Source: Locusta migratoria (taxonomy: Eukaryota > Arthropoda > Insecta > Orthoptera > Acrididae). Taken from it: a DNA stretch of 64,000 nucleotides. The notes beneath the pieces are model-generated. The model made no database searches. It saw only the letters and a program-made list of their open reading frames with translations, and was not told where the DNA came from. Positions within the stretch are counted from its first letter, which is position 1, and every line of letters starts with the position of its first letter. The stretch lies in the NCBI GenBank assembly GCA_026315105.1, contig CM048744.1:976379721-976443720 (forward strand), given 5' to 3'. Positions 25,416 through 40,096 of the stretch are shown one piece after another. The position numbers and the translations under genes were made by a program.

Positions 25416-28400
25416 CCATCCATATTTCCCTGTTTATGAAAAACGTTTTAGACACCCCCCCCCCCTCCCGCCCCTCCTACACCCCTCAGCATCATTAATT
25501 TCACTCTCTTCTCTTCTCTTTACTACTTGATCTTTCCTTTTTAGTTATATTTATCCTCTCTGGCTTGGCTCAGTACATACATGCAGTATCTCTGACGCCC
25601 ACACTTCCGAAACACCACCTTCATGACCTAGGTCGTGAACCACCTTTCCCTTCTATTCCCATCCTTTATTCTTCCCTTCTCTCCCACCTGACGAAGGAAC
25701 TCTGTTCCGAAAGCTTGTCCCTTTGTCCCTTTTTTTCTGTTTTTTCATTTTGTGTTACTATCGGCGGTACAGCACAATGGTAAGTACTGGCCAGCCATTC
25801 TATCTCATTTCAACAATATTGATATTTGAATAAGTCATTTAATACCCTATAATTTTACTCGTGGACTTGATAACCACCTGTATTCAGTTAGGAACTGAGT
25901 CCAGAACGCTGTGCCAGTACACTGCATCCAGGTTAAACCATGTGCAGATGATTTGATTGAGCAGTTCAGTTACATTCAGAGAAAGGTGATTTTGTCATTT
26001 TACCTGCTGTTCCAACCAGTCTCTCATATTTTCTGTTGGTTCAAGTCAGGTAATATTGCAGGCTAATCAACACTTAACAGAGCAGGAGAGTGTTCAGAAA
26101 ATGAGGCACATATTCTTCCAGCCTGATGAACTATGCTATTTTTATCACTGAAAATGAGGGTGTCAATATTACACTCGTTATCCAGATGTTTACTGAAAAG
26201 CAACATCTAATCATTCAATTGTTCAAACGAGATAGAATGGCTGGCCAGTACTTACCTACTTACCGCCGATAGTAACACAAATGAAGAAACAGAAAAAAAA
26301 GGGGACAAAAAGGACAAGCTTTTGGAACACAGTTCCTTCATCAGGTGGGAGAGAAGGGAAGAAGAAAGGATGGGAATGGAAGGGAAAGGTAATTCATGAC
26401 CTAGGTCATGAAGATGGTCACCTTCAAGGGAATTCATGACCTAGGTCATGAAGATGGTCACCTTCAAAGGAATTCATGACCTAGGTCATGAAGATGGTCA
26501 CCTTCATGACCTAGGGCATGAATTACCTTTCCCTTCCATTCCTATCCTTTCTTCTTCCCTTCTCTCCCACCTGATGAAGGAACTGTGTTCCAAAAGCTTG
26601 TCCTTTTTGTCCCCTTTTTTTCTGTTTCTTCATTTGTGTTACTATCGGTGGTACAGCACGTAGGTAAGTACTGGCCAGCCATTCTATCTCGTTTGAACAA
26701 TATTCATCTAATCATTCAGAATGTTTAAGAAAACATGCTGATTCATGTTAATGGGTACTTCAGTGAGCAGGCCCAAAAGATGTTATTGAAAACACCCAGA
26801 AAACATGACATATCCACCTCTAGCTTGCTCCGACTTGCTCACATTTAGGATACAGTGCTTTGTTTGGCCTTCAGTGCCTTTTTAATGCATAAAAGGTGTG
26901 ATTCTTCAGGACATATTAAGTTCTGCCATTCAGTGGCTGTTAATATTATATGCAGGTCAGTCAGGTAAGCCTAAAACTACTAGACTGACTGAAAACAAGA
27001 GGAATTAGAGACTATAAAAAAAAGATTCTACCCATAATAAATGTGTTCTCAATGAGTGTTAATTTTATTACATTGACACAGTCACAACTGGCGCAAGTCA
27101 CCCAGGACAGGGCAGCAGGACTGCTGTTTCTAACAAGTTTTTCGAAAATTACAGCTTTCTATGAATTGAGTAATTGAGTATGCTGTCTCACTTGTAACAA
27201 TGAAACCTGTTTTATCTATTCCAAAAAAAATGATTACTGAATATTAAAATCAGCAGATACACAATTTTTTTTTTTAGCAAATCATTTTGTTATTTCCAAA
27301 GAAAACTTTTACATGTGATTCTTACATATAGTCAGCTTCTCCATCTACCGGAATCATCTATTTTCTTTTGATTGAAAACACCATTCTCATCTAAATTCGC
27401 TCTGTTGAGTATATGCAGAGTGCGAGCACTCGGGAGACAGTAACATAGATAGCTGACGAAAGCCATGTTGGGCTCAACAGAGAGCAGGAAATACAAAACC
27501 CTTTCATTGCATACAATTGCAACTGATTACGTGGCAGTACAATGCAGAGAACCTTCCTTCATTTTACATGGTTACCAACAAAGGGCAGGTGGTGCAATGG
27601 CAGCTACAATTTTTTTAGCGTTGCACAAGTCAGACTCTGGCACCATCCGCCTGACTAACTATCACTGAATGAGCCTGCCTTGAGCTCGGTCCACAATGTG
27701 TAAAATCCGATGTCCACACATAGCAAAAGTTTACTATAAAGCTAATGTTCTGAGAGGTTGACTTATTTTCAATTCTAGATGACTTACTTGTACCATGAAT
27801 GATGTGATCTCCACAGCAGTTACTGAAGTAAGTGCCATATGCAGTTACACTTTCATTCACAATAGCTCTAGCTTCATTAAGCTGTATGTTTACATTTAGG
27901 TCTCGAACAATCTGTAAAAAGGACATCACAAATTTTATGCTAAATATAGCAGGCAGTAATAATTGAGACATAAATTATAGAGGGAAACTTTCCTGGTGGG
28001 ATAAAAAAAATTAAAAAATAGAAAAGAGAAGACTTACCAAAAGGAACGGCTCGTTGATAGAAACGAGTAAAATAACACACAAACACATACAAGCTTTCGC
28101 AGCCTAGCTGCTTCATCAGGCAGAAGGGAAGGAGAGGGGAAAGGAAATGATGAGGGTTTTAAGGGAGTGGATAAGGAGTCATTCCAATCCTGGGACAGGA
28201 AAGACTTGCCTTGGGGGGGAAAAAGGAGGGTAAACAAATACACACACACCCACACATTTACACAGATGCAAGTACACTTAGGCAGACATACTGTAGAACT
28301 GTAGAAAGCAAAGAAGTTCAAGTCTGCCTAAGTGTACTTGCGTCTGTGTAAATGTGTGGATGTGTGTGTATTTGTTTACCCTCCTTTTTCCCCCCAAGGC

Positions 28401-31400
28401 AAGTCTTTCCTGTCCCGGGATTGGAATGACTCCTTACCCACTCCCTTAAAACCCTCATCATTTCCTTTTCCCTCTCCTTCCCTTCTGTCTGACGAAGCAG
28501 CTAGGCTGCGAAAGCTTGTATGTGTGTTTGTGTGTTATTTTATTCGTTTCTATCGACGAGCCGGTCCTTTTGGTAAGTCATCTCTTTTCTATTTTTTAAT
28601 TTTTTTAATTGAGACATAAGATAGATTAGATACAAGATGGAAAAAGATATATAATTGTCTGTTGTACATCTACAGATTTACTCTAAAAATCACATTTAAG
28701 TGCCTGGGAATAAAGAAACAACTAACTCTAAGCAATATAAAATCCAATAGGACATGATAGTTGTGTGTATATAGTTGTCAAAGGCCATGGCCAAAAACAA
28801 CTAAATCTTTATTTCTCGATCTGCCTTTTATTGTAATATGATGATCATGTCTCCCTATGTAGGTGAGTGATAATAAGCATGTTATCATTCAGAGCAGAAA
28901 GTTAGTGAGGGAAATTTCACAAACAGTTCTTGCTGCAACAAATAATGCCTTTCTTTTGATGATCTACCCAAATTCATAGATAATTTCTGTGATAGTCTCT
29001 CCCCTGCATTGCAATAATACAAAACAAGCTGTCCTTCTCTGAACTTCCTCTATTCAGTCTCATCTCTTAAGGATTGCACAATGTGCAGCAACACTCCAAA
29101 ATATGATGGAAAAATGTGGTATAGGCAAGAACTGTTTCATCTTATAATTGATGGTAAATTTGGCTCACCTTACCCATGATATTTTGTAGTCATTCAGACT
29201 ACTATAAACACACAACTATCATGACTGCGAGAATGTATTGTTTCTTTTTCTGACCAGAAAATTCTTCTAATGCTTGATGATTTAATTTTACCTTTCATTT
29301 TTGAAAATATTATTAGAAAGTTCAGTGGTCTGTGAATATTTAATAAAAATAATCAGTCTTGATGACACAGTATACTACAGTTCATCTTCAGAGCCTATCT
29401 CTTTGGTAGGTAGAGACAATGAGCAGAAATGGGGTCTGTAGATTATCTGTATCATATGTTCAAAACTGGCAACCCTAAAAAAGAAGTGGGAGGGTGAGTG
29501 TAATCAAGACTGATTATTTTTCTGAAATTTCTCTTTCAGTTTTCAATTAAGTTGTTATATACTTCAGAAACTTAAAAAGTTACCTGTCCTGGGTCCAGTG
29601 ATATAACATGTCGGTATAAAGAAAGCTTACGACTTAACAGCTCTTCATAAGTAATATTGAAACTAAGTTTGCTTCTTGGTTCCACATTAACTGACACTGT
29701 GAATGTGTTTGTGTCTCTGAAACCAAAAGATTAAAAACATCTATTAGATTCATTATACCAATGGATAGTTTCAATCTTCATACTGACATCAGATATAACA
29801 ATGAAAACTGACACTTAAAATACAAAAATAAATGTACACATAAGCTTTTGGAAAATAATTCTTTCATCCGGTAGGAGAAAGGGGATAGAAGGGAAAGGTT
29901 ACTCACAGCCTAGGCCATGAGATAAAGATGATGTGCAGGGTGATACCACATCCCTGTGGAAGACTCAGATACAAGACGTGGCCAATTCACCCAGTCAAGC
30001 GCTCCTATTCCCAGTCCCATCACGGGTTTATCTCACTCCATCGGAGGCTGTGCTACTTGTGAAAACTAGCTTGTGTGAAACGAACCCTGCTGAAATAATT
30101 GCGCAGAATTTTATACTCTGGTCTCTTTGTAGCAAACAGACTCCCAACAAGAGGTAATGCCTGCCTTGATACCATTATCACAAATGTAGATAGCTGGAAT
30201 TACAAAGTAAATGTAGTTGATGCAATGATAGCAGACCACAGTCATGAAACTACAAATGAAGACAATGAGAAATTAGCAGATAAACACATGGCAGTCTAAT
30301 TATGTTTTTTTACCAAAGAATGGTGCCAAAAGAAAAACTAGATACCTTCAAAGCTTCACTATCTAGTATTAACTGGCAACAGACAGTCACAGAAGCAGAA
30401 CCCAATGATGCATTAAATGCCCTTTTTCAGACACTGAAAGCCAAGTTTGATGAGATGTTCCTACTGATATCAAAGAAAAAGTCACAAGATAAACAGAAAA
30501 TAGCAAATCCAAAAATTTGGTATATACCTGAGCTAGCCAATCTAAAAAGCATTGTCCTAATTTTGAATGATCATTCCAAAACAGCCACAGATCTAAAAAA
30601 ACAAATACTTGTTACACAACGAATAATTAGAGGCCAAGATACTGTATAGAAAAAAAGTAGAGGAAGCTAAAAAGAAGAACAATGATAAATTCACAAGAGA
30701 AGTCTATAATCCATGCAAAGTAGCCTGGACACTAGTAAATGAGTATAGGAAAATACGTACTTCCTCTTCAAGTACCTGCAGTCCTGATAACTTCAAAGGC
30801 TATTTTATTAAAGTTATAAAAGACACTGTTGCTGAAATCCCAGATACAGATGTGGATTTTGCTGTTTACGTACCAAGTAAAATCCAGAGCAAAATGGAAA
30901 CCTGGAAGAAAGTACAGCCAAGTGATATAGTGAAAGTGGTAAAAGCTTGTAAAACTTCTGATAGTCCAGATATCTATGGGATGTCCTGTATTGTCCTAAA
31001 GAAAATTGTTGGTGTAATAGCACAGCCATAAGCAACAGCCATAAACAACTGCCTATCTGCAGGAGTTTTCCCAGATTTTTTGAAACTCGCACGGACTATG
31101 CCAATCTACAAAAAAAGAGGCCCAGAAAATGTGTCAAGCTTTAGACCAATATCAGTCATTCCTGTACTAGCAAAAGTGATTGAAGCTATCATGAAAAACC
31201 AGATCTTAACCTATTTTGAAGAAAATAATCTTTTCCACAGTGCACAACAAGGTTTCCGGAATGGGAAGTCATTTACTACTGCTACACTGGACTTATTAAT
31301 GAACGTAAAGCAATAATTTGAGGAGAGGGAGTCTGTGGCACTCACACTGTGTGATCTAAGCAAAGGCATTAGTTGGCTTTACTAGATATACAGGGAGCGA

Positions 31401-34400
31401 TACCGCACAATAAACTTAGTTTCGCTGCAGGCAGTAGCGGGTTGGACCAAGACTGTTTTGGTTTCCCTGAAAAAATCAAATCAAGCTATTACATCCACCT
31501 TGCTCAATTGGTTGTACTCTTCTGCACAAGGAATGGAAGATTAACTCTTCTGCACAAGGAATGGAAGATTATTGTGATCAAGACCCAAAACCAACTTACA
31601 TATTCTGAGGCGAGAAAAAAATATGAGCGGCTACATCTGGTGAGTATGAGTACTTCTTTTGATGCTGTTGCATCGTCCCCACTTTCATTGAGTACACCTA
31701 CCACAGTATCGCCTCCTTCTATGGGTCCTAGTGGCCATCAATCATCCTTTGTTCCCTCTACGGGTAGGGGCACGCCTCCATCCACTGCTGTAACACCTTG
31801 CTGCTGTGGCAATTCCTACACAACCATCGGGGACACCAGTCTCCAACTCCTAGCCGGAGAAGGAGCAGCATCCTCTGGCTCATCTCACTCAGAAAGGGTC
31901 CCCAGGACAGCTCCTTCGAAGGCTTCTCACAGTGCTTCAGAGGATCCTAGCGGAAGGCTCAAGGATTCCCAAACTGCCAGTTGAAGGGTGTCTCACTCTT
32001 CCTCCACCCCTGATGCCACTTCCAAGAAGCCCTCTCAGCCCTTCAAACCGAAGGGCCAGTGAGACGGATAGAAAAAGAGAACAAAGGGAAAGGAATGTTC
32101 AGTGGCTCTAAAGCCACAGCTACCTTCCTCATCTGCTTCAGAAGATGAAGTAGAGATCCTCAAATTCCCTGAAGATCTCGCACTGACTGACGCACCAGAA
32201 TCCATGATTCTTGACTTAGCAGATACCGAATGGTTGGCAGCAGGTGTTCCCATGGAATAACCTGCTCTATATTTTTATCATGGCCATCAGCTCAAAGACA
32301 ATGCCATTCTCCAGTGGAATTGTGGTGGCTTTTTCACAATCTAGCTGAGCTGCAGCAGTGCTCTTTTTATCCCTAGAGGGAAGTTCATTCCCTGTCAAGA
32401 GGACCACTGCCCTTCAAGGCTACCGGGGCTATTTTAAAAATCATTCAGTCTATGACAGAGTTTCTGGTGGTGTCTGTGTCTATGTACTAGCTCTATCCCC
32501 AGTGTTGCCGTGCCTCTTCAAACAACTCTAGAGGCAGTCGCTGATAGGGTCCGGGCAGAGCAAGATTTTAAAATCTGCTGTGTCTACCTTCCACCAGATG
32601 AGGATGTCTCTCCTGTGGACCTCTCTGGCTTTCTCACCAAACTTTCCCCACCCTCTCTTCTTTTGGGGGATTTCAATACTCACCACACTTTGTTGGGTGG
32701 CACACAGACCTCTGCCAGGGGTAGAGTTGTTGTGACTCTCCTGATGGAGCAGAACATCTGCCTCCTCAACACTGATGCTCTTACACATTTTAGCATAGTG
32801 CATGGAATGTATTCCACCATAGATGTCTATCTGCAGCCCTAGCCTTCTTCCACATATCACTTGGAGGGTCCATGACAACCTGTGCAGCAGCGACCATTTT
32901 CCTATCTCCCTGTCGCTCCCACAGCGTCCACCAACCGCCTGCCTCTCTGGTCCCTCAATAGGGCTGATTGGCCAACTTACACCTCGGCTGCTGTGACTTG
33001 CACTCCACTACCAGACAATATAGATTTGACAGTCCAAGAGGTCACTGCTGCCATAGTTTCCACCACCGAGGATATTTATCTGACCACCACTAGCTCAACT
33101 CGGTGCAAGTCCATGCCTTGGTGGAGGCTGGAGATTGCTGAGGCCTTCCAAGACCGTCACCAAGTGCTACAATGCCACCAATGCCACCGCTAATTATCTT
33201 CAAATGTCTCCCAGCAAGAGTAGCAACATAAGCAGGCTTTCTGGGAGAGGTACATAGCCAGTATTGGTTCTCGTGCCTCCCCTTCCCAGGTGTGGTCGCA
33301 GGTTCGGTGCCTCTTCGGATACCACCCGACAGTAGGAATCCCATGTCTCAGTATCCAGGTTTCGCTCTGCAGTGACGTCATTCAGTGACTACAGCCTACA
33401 GTCCAGAATTCAGCAGTCTTAAAGAACAGATCGAACGCAGGCAGCTGTCATTTTGCACCTTCTCGCCCTGCTCAACTGTGTGTGGGTTGAGTGTGTTTTC
33501 CCATCCCAATGGTGGGATAGCATCATCATCCCGGTGATGAAGCCTGGAGCAGATTCACAGTGATCAGCCTCACTGACATTACATGCAAGCTCCTTGAATG
33601 CATGGTTAGTTGGAGGCTCATGTGCAACCTCAAGGACTGGAGACTCTTGGCCCCACAACAAGGGGGGTTCCGTCAAAGGCCACTCTGCTGTCCACAATCT
33701 TGTGTCACTGAAGTTGGTTATCCGTACAACTTTTACTTATCACAAACATCTGGTTGCTGTTTTCGTTGACCACCGGAAGGCATACGACACCACCTGGCGC
33801 CACTACATACTGTCTACACTGTACGACTGGGACTTTCACAAACCACTTCCGATTTTTATTCACAATTTCCTCTCCCACCACTCTTTTTGGGTGAGGGTTG
33901 GTGCCTCTGTCAGCTCACCCCATACTCAAGAGAATGGTGCCCCACTGCTCCGTTCTCAGTGTACCATTATTTTTAGTAGCAGCTGTGGGGTCATCAGTTC
34001 CCACATACTTGTATACCGACGACTTCTGCATGTATTTTAGCTCCACCAGTATCGGTGCTGCTGAACCGCGTCTGCAGAGAGCGATTTGAAAGGCATAGTC
34101 ATGGGCATTTTTATGCCTCAAAATCTTGGGTAAAGCATTTATATTGATGGCATGCGGTACAACCAGAACCTGAACTGTATTTGGCTGATGACCTGCTACG
34201 TGTTGAAGAGACGCACCGTTTCTTAGTCATGCTGTTTGATGACTGTCTCACTTGAGTCTGCACCTCTGCCAACTCAAACAAAAATGCTGGTGACACCTAA
34301 ACATCCTGCATTGTCTGAGCCACAGTGTTGGGGGAGCTGCACACACCCAATGGTCATGAAGCACTACAAGGCCCTCATTCAGTCACACCTTGACTACAGA

Positions 34401-37400
34401 TGCATAGTCTATGATACGGTTGCACCTTTGGCATTGTACCCAATACTATATTGTGGTGTCCTTTTGCCAATGCGGGCTTTTCACACGAGCCCTGCAACAA
34501 GCCTCCTAGTCAAAGCTGCGGTTCCGCCGGTAACACCTACTAGCTTCTTACGTTGCACACGTTCAGGCCTCACCCCACCCCCGAACTGCTGGCTCCTTTT
34601 TCCAGAAGCTGCAATCCCTATCCCTTGAATACTACCCACTCCCTGTCACTTTCCAATACTTCTTTCAAACCCCTCCTTGGTCCATTCCTCATTTGTAGCT
34701 TTGTCTCGATCTGGCCCATGCCCCGAAGGACTCAGTTTCCCCCAACACATCTCTGTCGCCAGCTTCTGCATCTCCTTGATTCATTCTGTGGCCATTTACA
34801 CTGATGGTTCTCTAGGAGTTGGCCATGCTGGGTGTGCATATGTCCATGGTGACTATGTCAAACAGTAGTCATTACTTCATGAGAGTAGTGCCTTTACCCG
34901 GAGCTGGTCATCATTCTGAAGACCCTAGAAAATATCCAAGCCTGTCCCAGGGGGTCATTTGTCATGTGTAGTGACTTCCTGAGTGGCTTACAGGAAATTG
35001 ACCAGTGCTTCTCTCACCACCCATTAGTACGATCTATCCAGGACACAGTATACTCTCTCGGCAGGTCTGGCCATTCTAGCTCTTTGTGTGGACCCTGGGC
35101 CACATCAGCGTACCGGGTAATGAACATGTTGATTGTTGGCCAAGCAGGCCACTAGGGCACCATCCATAGAGTTTGGTGTCACAGAATCGGAAATGAAGTT
35201 GGCATTGCACCGGAAGATGCATGAGGTTTGGAGCACTGAATGGCCTGCCAAAGGTGTGCAGAACAAGCAGAACAACAGCTCATGGGTAACTCCACAGAAC
35301 ATGGACGACTTCTTCAGAAAGCTCACGCCTTTAGGTAAGAGTACACTATTTTTTGGACCATAACCTCTTGCAACTGAACATCCCCTGCGGAGATTCCAAC
35401 ATGGACCTTATCAGTCAACAAACGACTATGTTGATTACAAACTATGCTGAGAATACTGTCACAGACTACCTATTATAGGTTACAACAATCTCATTCACCT
35501 CTAAAGTTGCATGAACTTGTGCATTTACAGAAGTGAAACAGCTTTTTGCAACAGCTGAATGCTGACAACTCTTCTTCATTGTCTCTCAGCCCCCACCAAA
35601 TTTCAGGATCTTCACTACCTACAATTTGTGTATCATCTATGGGTGCTTTCCACCCTTTTGTTTCCCTTTCAACAAGAAGGATATGTGTGGCCTGGCACTG
35701 AAAAAGAGTGTCACACTTGGATTTGCACTTGTATTTTGTGTGAAAGATGTGCAGTCACATGTCACACTCAACCTCCATTAAGAAAATCTGAGATTCAAAA
35801 TGCCGATGCCACCTAAACTATATTGGGCCCCCCTTTACCCGCCCCCTCTTAAGGGTATAAATATATCCACTCCATCACTGATATAGTGACTTTCCCTTAT
35901 ATTGTGGCCAATAGAGGTGCAAATTCTACAATTTCAAATTCCTTGAGCAAATTAAGTTTCTGGCCCTTTTGGGCAAAATGTGGAATTTGCATATTGTTAG
36001 TAGTGGATGGAGAATGGCCAGAATCCTTCAGATGCTCAACAAAAGGTGAATGCTGTTTTATCTGAGCTCTTTTAGTAGACAGCTGTAGCCAAACGAGCAT
36101 TCTTTGGACTTGAAGATCTACTGAATGATCAGCTGATGTCAATAATATTTTGATATCACGATGCCCCTTTTTAATACTATCTAGTACAGTTTTTTTTTAA
36201 GATTTCACAAAAAAATTTAAATATTTTTAAGGATACATGCTCATGATTTTTCGTTAAAATTTCTGTAGCAGTTTTCCACTATGTACAACTATTGACCCAT
36301 TCTCATTTTTTAAAATACATTTGACCTATTTTTAACCAAAACTATTAATGCTGTATTTTAACCTCAGCTGATGTTCAGGTGCCATTTTTCCCCTCCTAGG
36401 TTGCCACAGATAAACCATGTACTCTTGATCTGTTCTCTCAGTGGCCAATTTAATGAATTTCCCATGCCTGGACTGGTATATGTAAGTTATAGCTTTAAAT
36501 GTGTGGCTCAGTAGGACAGTGGTAGTGTGCTAGACTACAAATCCAAAGGTTGTGGGTTCAATCCCCGCCAGGTCCTAGGATTTATAGCTGTCACTTTCTA
36601 CTTCATTCCCCTTTGGCAGTCTTGTTGATTTGAAAAATATTGAGTAACACCATGGTTTGGAACCCACATTAAACTGTAGGTCCCCCCCCCCCCCCCCCCC
36701 TATTACTGACTGGGTAAGTCAGTTGAAATGTCAGAGGAAGGCAACGGCATACCACCTCCAAACAGGACTGTGCCTAGTAAAGCACTGTGGTGTTCAAACC
36801 AATCTTCGGGTTGTTGACTGCTTTACCTTTTAGCTTTACATTTCCTCCATTGGGTAGTGCATGAACACACAAATTAGGGCCAGCACATTTTCATAAGTAC
36901 TCATTTTCTTTGTAAATGATCTGATGATGCCTAATGTAGGCAGTCAGTAAAGTTAAGAAATATTTGCAACGAAGGCTGTTTTATTCATATCATCTTTTAA
37001 ACTGGTTGCTGCTCCAGCTGCAGAATGAAGTGCAAAATGTTTTAATTAATTCCCTATTTTTTAGACTTTAATTTTCACTGTATTCTTGCTGTTTAAAAAA
37101 CTTGTGAAGTTTTAATGTTAAACTAAGGTTGCAATGACCAGCTGTAGGATTAATGCCAAACTTACCTCATTGCAACATGCCCTGCAGATTGGCCTTGTTG
37201 AACAGCTGCTTGATATGTTTTTTCAGCTTCTTTCTTTTCCTTTATTTGTGCTTTATACAGCTTTCCTTTAACTTCCCTGTGGAATGAAATCCAGTCATAA
37301 ATAAACCAACACATTTCTGAAATTGAATATACTATGTGCATTAGAAAAAATATACGTAGACTTTGAACTGTCATAGAAAATTTATTTTCCGCAAAGACGT

Positions 37401-40059
37401 GGCGACGAGCTGTGACAGGCACATACAAAAGACACACACGTACAACACTTTCAGCTATCGGCCATGGCCTTCTTCAGAAAATAGAACACTCATGCAATCA
37501 CTCGGGCACACAACACAGTCGTACAACCATCACCTCCGGCTGCTGCACTTCGAATAAGTAATTTGAAGTGTGTCAGCCGGAGGTGATGGTTGTATGACTG
37601 TGTTGTGTGCCTGTGTGATCGCGTGAGTGTTCTGTTTTCTGAAGAAGCCCATGGCCGATAGCTGAAAGTGTTGTATGTGTGTGTTTTTTGTATGTGCCTG
37701 TCACAGCTTGTTGTCATGTCTTTGTGGTGAGTTGTAAACTGTCCATACTAGATTATTAATTCCAACCTGGACTTTCCATTATTATATATAAAATTTATTT
37801 TCCTCTCTATAAGGTTAAATTCTTTAAAAAAGTTATGACAATAATATAGAATAAATAATAACTTATGGTAAAGACAATTGCTGAGCCACAGACAGACAGG
37901 TAATATAGACAATCACTTCACACAATTGCCAGGCCTTCATCAGAAAAAGAAACATATACATACCACCATCTATGGCCAACAAGCATCTTGACAGTGAGTG
38001 ATGAGGGGACTGGAGGGGTAAGGATGCTAGGTAAAGTTGGGGATGGGATGTTCCATTCCAGACACCACCTCCACAAGTTACCTAGCCTGAAGACATCCCA
38101 CTGCTGCCTTGGTGCACCATTAGCTGAACCACATCCTCCCCCCTAAAGTGTTCTCCCTCGTGAACCCCCCATAGCACCCATAACTTGCTTTGCTGACCTC
38201 TTTCACTTGCCACATCCCCCAAAACCACCCACCAACATTCAACAATATCCAAAGTCAAAAGAACCCCAGTATATTGTTGTTAACATTTCTGACAAAAACA
38301 TCAACCCCACAGAAGTTTTAGTCCTATCCAAAAGTCTCAACTTCAGCCCCACACCCAAATTTAATCACGTTAGACTTATTAGAGATCTTCTTCTGCTGAT
38401 CCCTACAGTGTAAACACTACTTTGCCACCAATCTCTTCAACCAAAGCCAAACATTGAAACCTGCCTCTTCCCTATCATACCACCATCCAACCATGACCTT
38501 CCTCTCTCCCACTTAACCACCATCTGGTCACCTTCCAGGAAGTGTAAAGTATTATTTAATGACAACCAGTGACGATGAAATTCTGAAATAAAAAGCTCAC
38601 AGAAACTACGTAATTAGAATTCCTTTCATTAATGATAATATCTCATTACCTTTCAGAACTTACATAATAAATCCAGATATGAAAGCTGAATCAGGGAGCA
38701 CAACATTAAATTGAATCTCATTTGATTCATTCTGTAGGTTAGCGACCTTGCTGTGTACAAGAGTTTTTGCATATCTGTGCCGGATATCAGAGAAAACATG
38801 TAAAGTGTATATTTCCATAGAGCTGCTGCTGTTCCTAACATTAGGCATCTCAGTTCCCCCATCTGAGCTTTCATTTTCTGAGGCATCTTCTTCATCTTCC
38901 ACTAGTGTCACAAAAGCAGTTGTCACCTCCTGAAACATAATGGAATTCTAATTAGTTTGTATGAAATCTCACTGAAACAATTATTTGCTTGCCTGGTCAG
39001 TACACTTAATTTGTCTTCTATGTGTAAATGAATAAATGTTTCCAGACTGTGATCTTATCTAGTTTTTTATTTAGAGATAAGCCAGTTCATCATCTTTGAA
39101 CATAAGCAGCTTCAGCTACCATTCTATGTTTAAAGTCTGTTATTTTCTATCGTGCAACCATAATCACATCAGAAACCTTCTCATCAAGGGCGTACCCACG
39201 ATCAGGGCTAAGGGGGGCAGGTAATATTACCCTCGAGCAACAGTCACAATAGACGTCTTTTCTTAATAATTACAATAGAAAAGTAGTGAAAATTTGTTTA
39301 ATAAACATTTCAAATGTAAGATTGCATTTTCATAACAATACAACATTCGAAATTAGTAATAATCTCCTCGGATTTGCTGCAAATTTTTCGATTACTGTCT
39401 TTTCTAACATCTCGCAGTGTTCCTTGACGTAATTTCGGTGCACATTCATCAGGCACAAACCAGTGAGCCTTTCTTCTCCCATAGTGCTTCTAAACCACGT
39501 TTTCACTCTTCGAAGAATACTGGAGGGTCTTTCCATTGTCGTTGTTGTGCATAGAGCTTTTCTCATACTAGGAATGAATATATTCGCCTTGTTAAACAGG
39601 TCCATTACTTCTATATCCTTAATTCAGCTTTGCAGGGATATCCTTTTCCCTCCATAAACGGTACCACTGGTGCAGTTCTCCAGTAATATCATCTAAATCA
39701 TAAAATTTTTTTAACAATTGTGCCTTTCTATGAAACTCTGCTTACTATATGCGTCTCTTGATGTCCCTCCCTCTGCAATTTTCCCCCCACACAATTCCCT
39801 CCAATGCTGACTTACGATTCTTTGATGTCTAAGAATATGTCCTACCAATTGATCCCTTCTTTTAGTCAAGGTATGCAAAAAAAATTAAAAAAAAAATAAA
39901 AATTCTGCCCAATTCTGTCCAGTACCTCTTCATTACTTACGCGATCTACACACCTAATCTTCAAAAACGTTCAATGTTTGTTTACTATCGGACCAAACTG
40001 CATGGTCATCAGTCCGTAGCTTACAAACTACTTAAACTAAGGTAAACTAACCTAAGGAC

Positions 40060-40096
<37 letters not shown>

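Larger units (their letters stand above)
22274..25819. mobile_element. Rearranged PLE with kilobase-scale inverted arms
   Basis: Bounded by TGATATTTGAATA at 22261-22273 and 25820-25832. The left arm (about 22315-23630, minus) is a nearly identical inverted copy of the right end (about 24500-25805), both ending in ATTCTATCTCATTTCAACAAT-type termini. Between the arms lie a 75-bp third copy of the junction segment (23655-23727), then a 5'-truncated RT and nuclease on the plus strand. The arms share ORF sequence almost perfectly, so the event is recent or kept similar by conversion. Confidence 0.85.
27974..28606. mobile_element. Palindromic PLE derivative with 13-bp target duplication
   Basis: AATTGAGACATAA flanks the insert at 27961-27973 and 28607-28619. 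The insert is two facing PLE terminal repeats (left about 28015-28315, right about 28322-28600). The left end starts with the complement of the PLE tail (CCCACCAGGAAAGTTTCC). There is no coding sequence. Each arm keeps an intact hammerhead-like core. Confidence 0.87.

Noticed and set aside
26389..26530. CRISPR-like repeat array
   Set aside because: Units are contiguous palindromic tandems without spacers, inside a eukaryotic PLE derivative.
30814..31092. Minus-strand ORF inside the Jockey-type LINE
   Set aside because: It is antisense to recognisable RT sequence.
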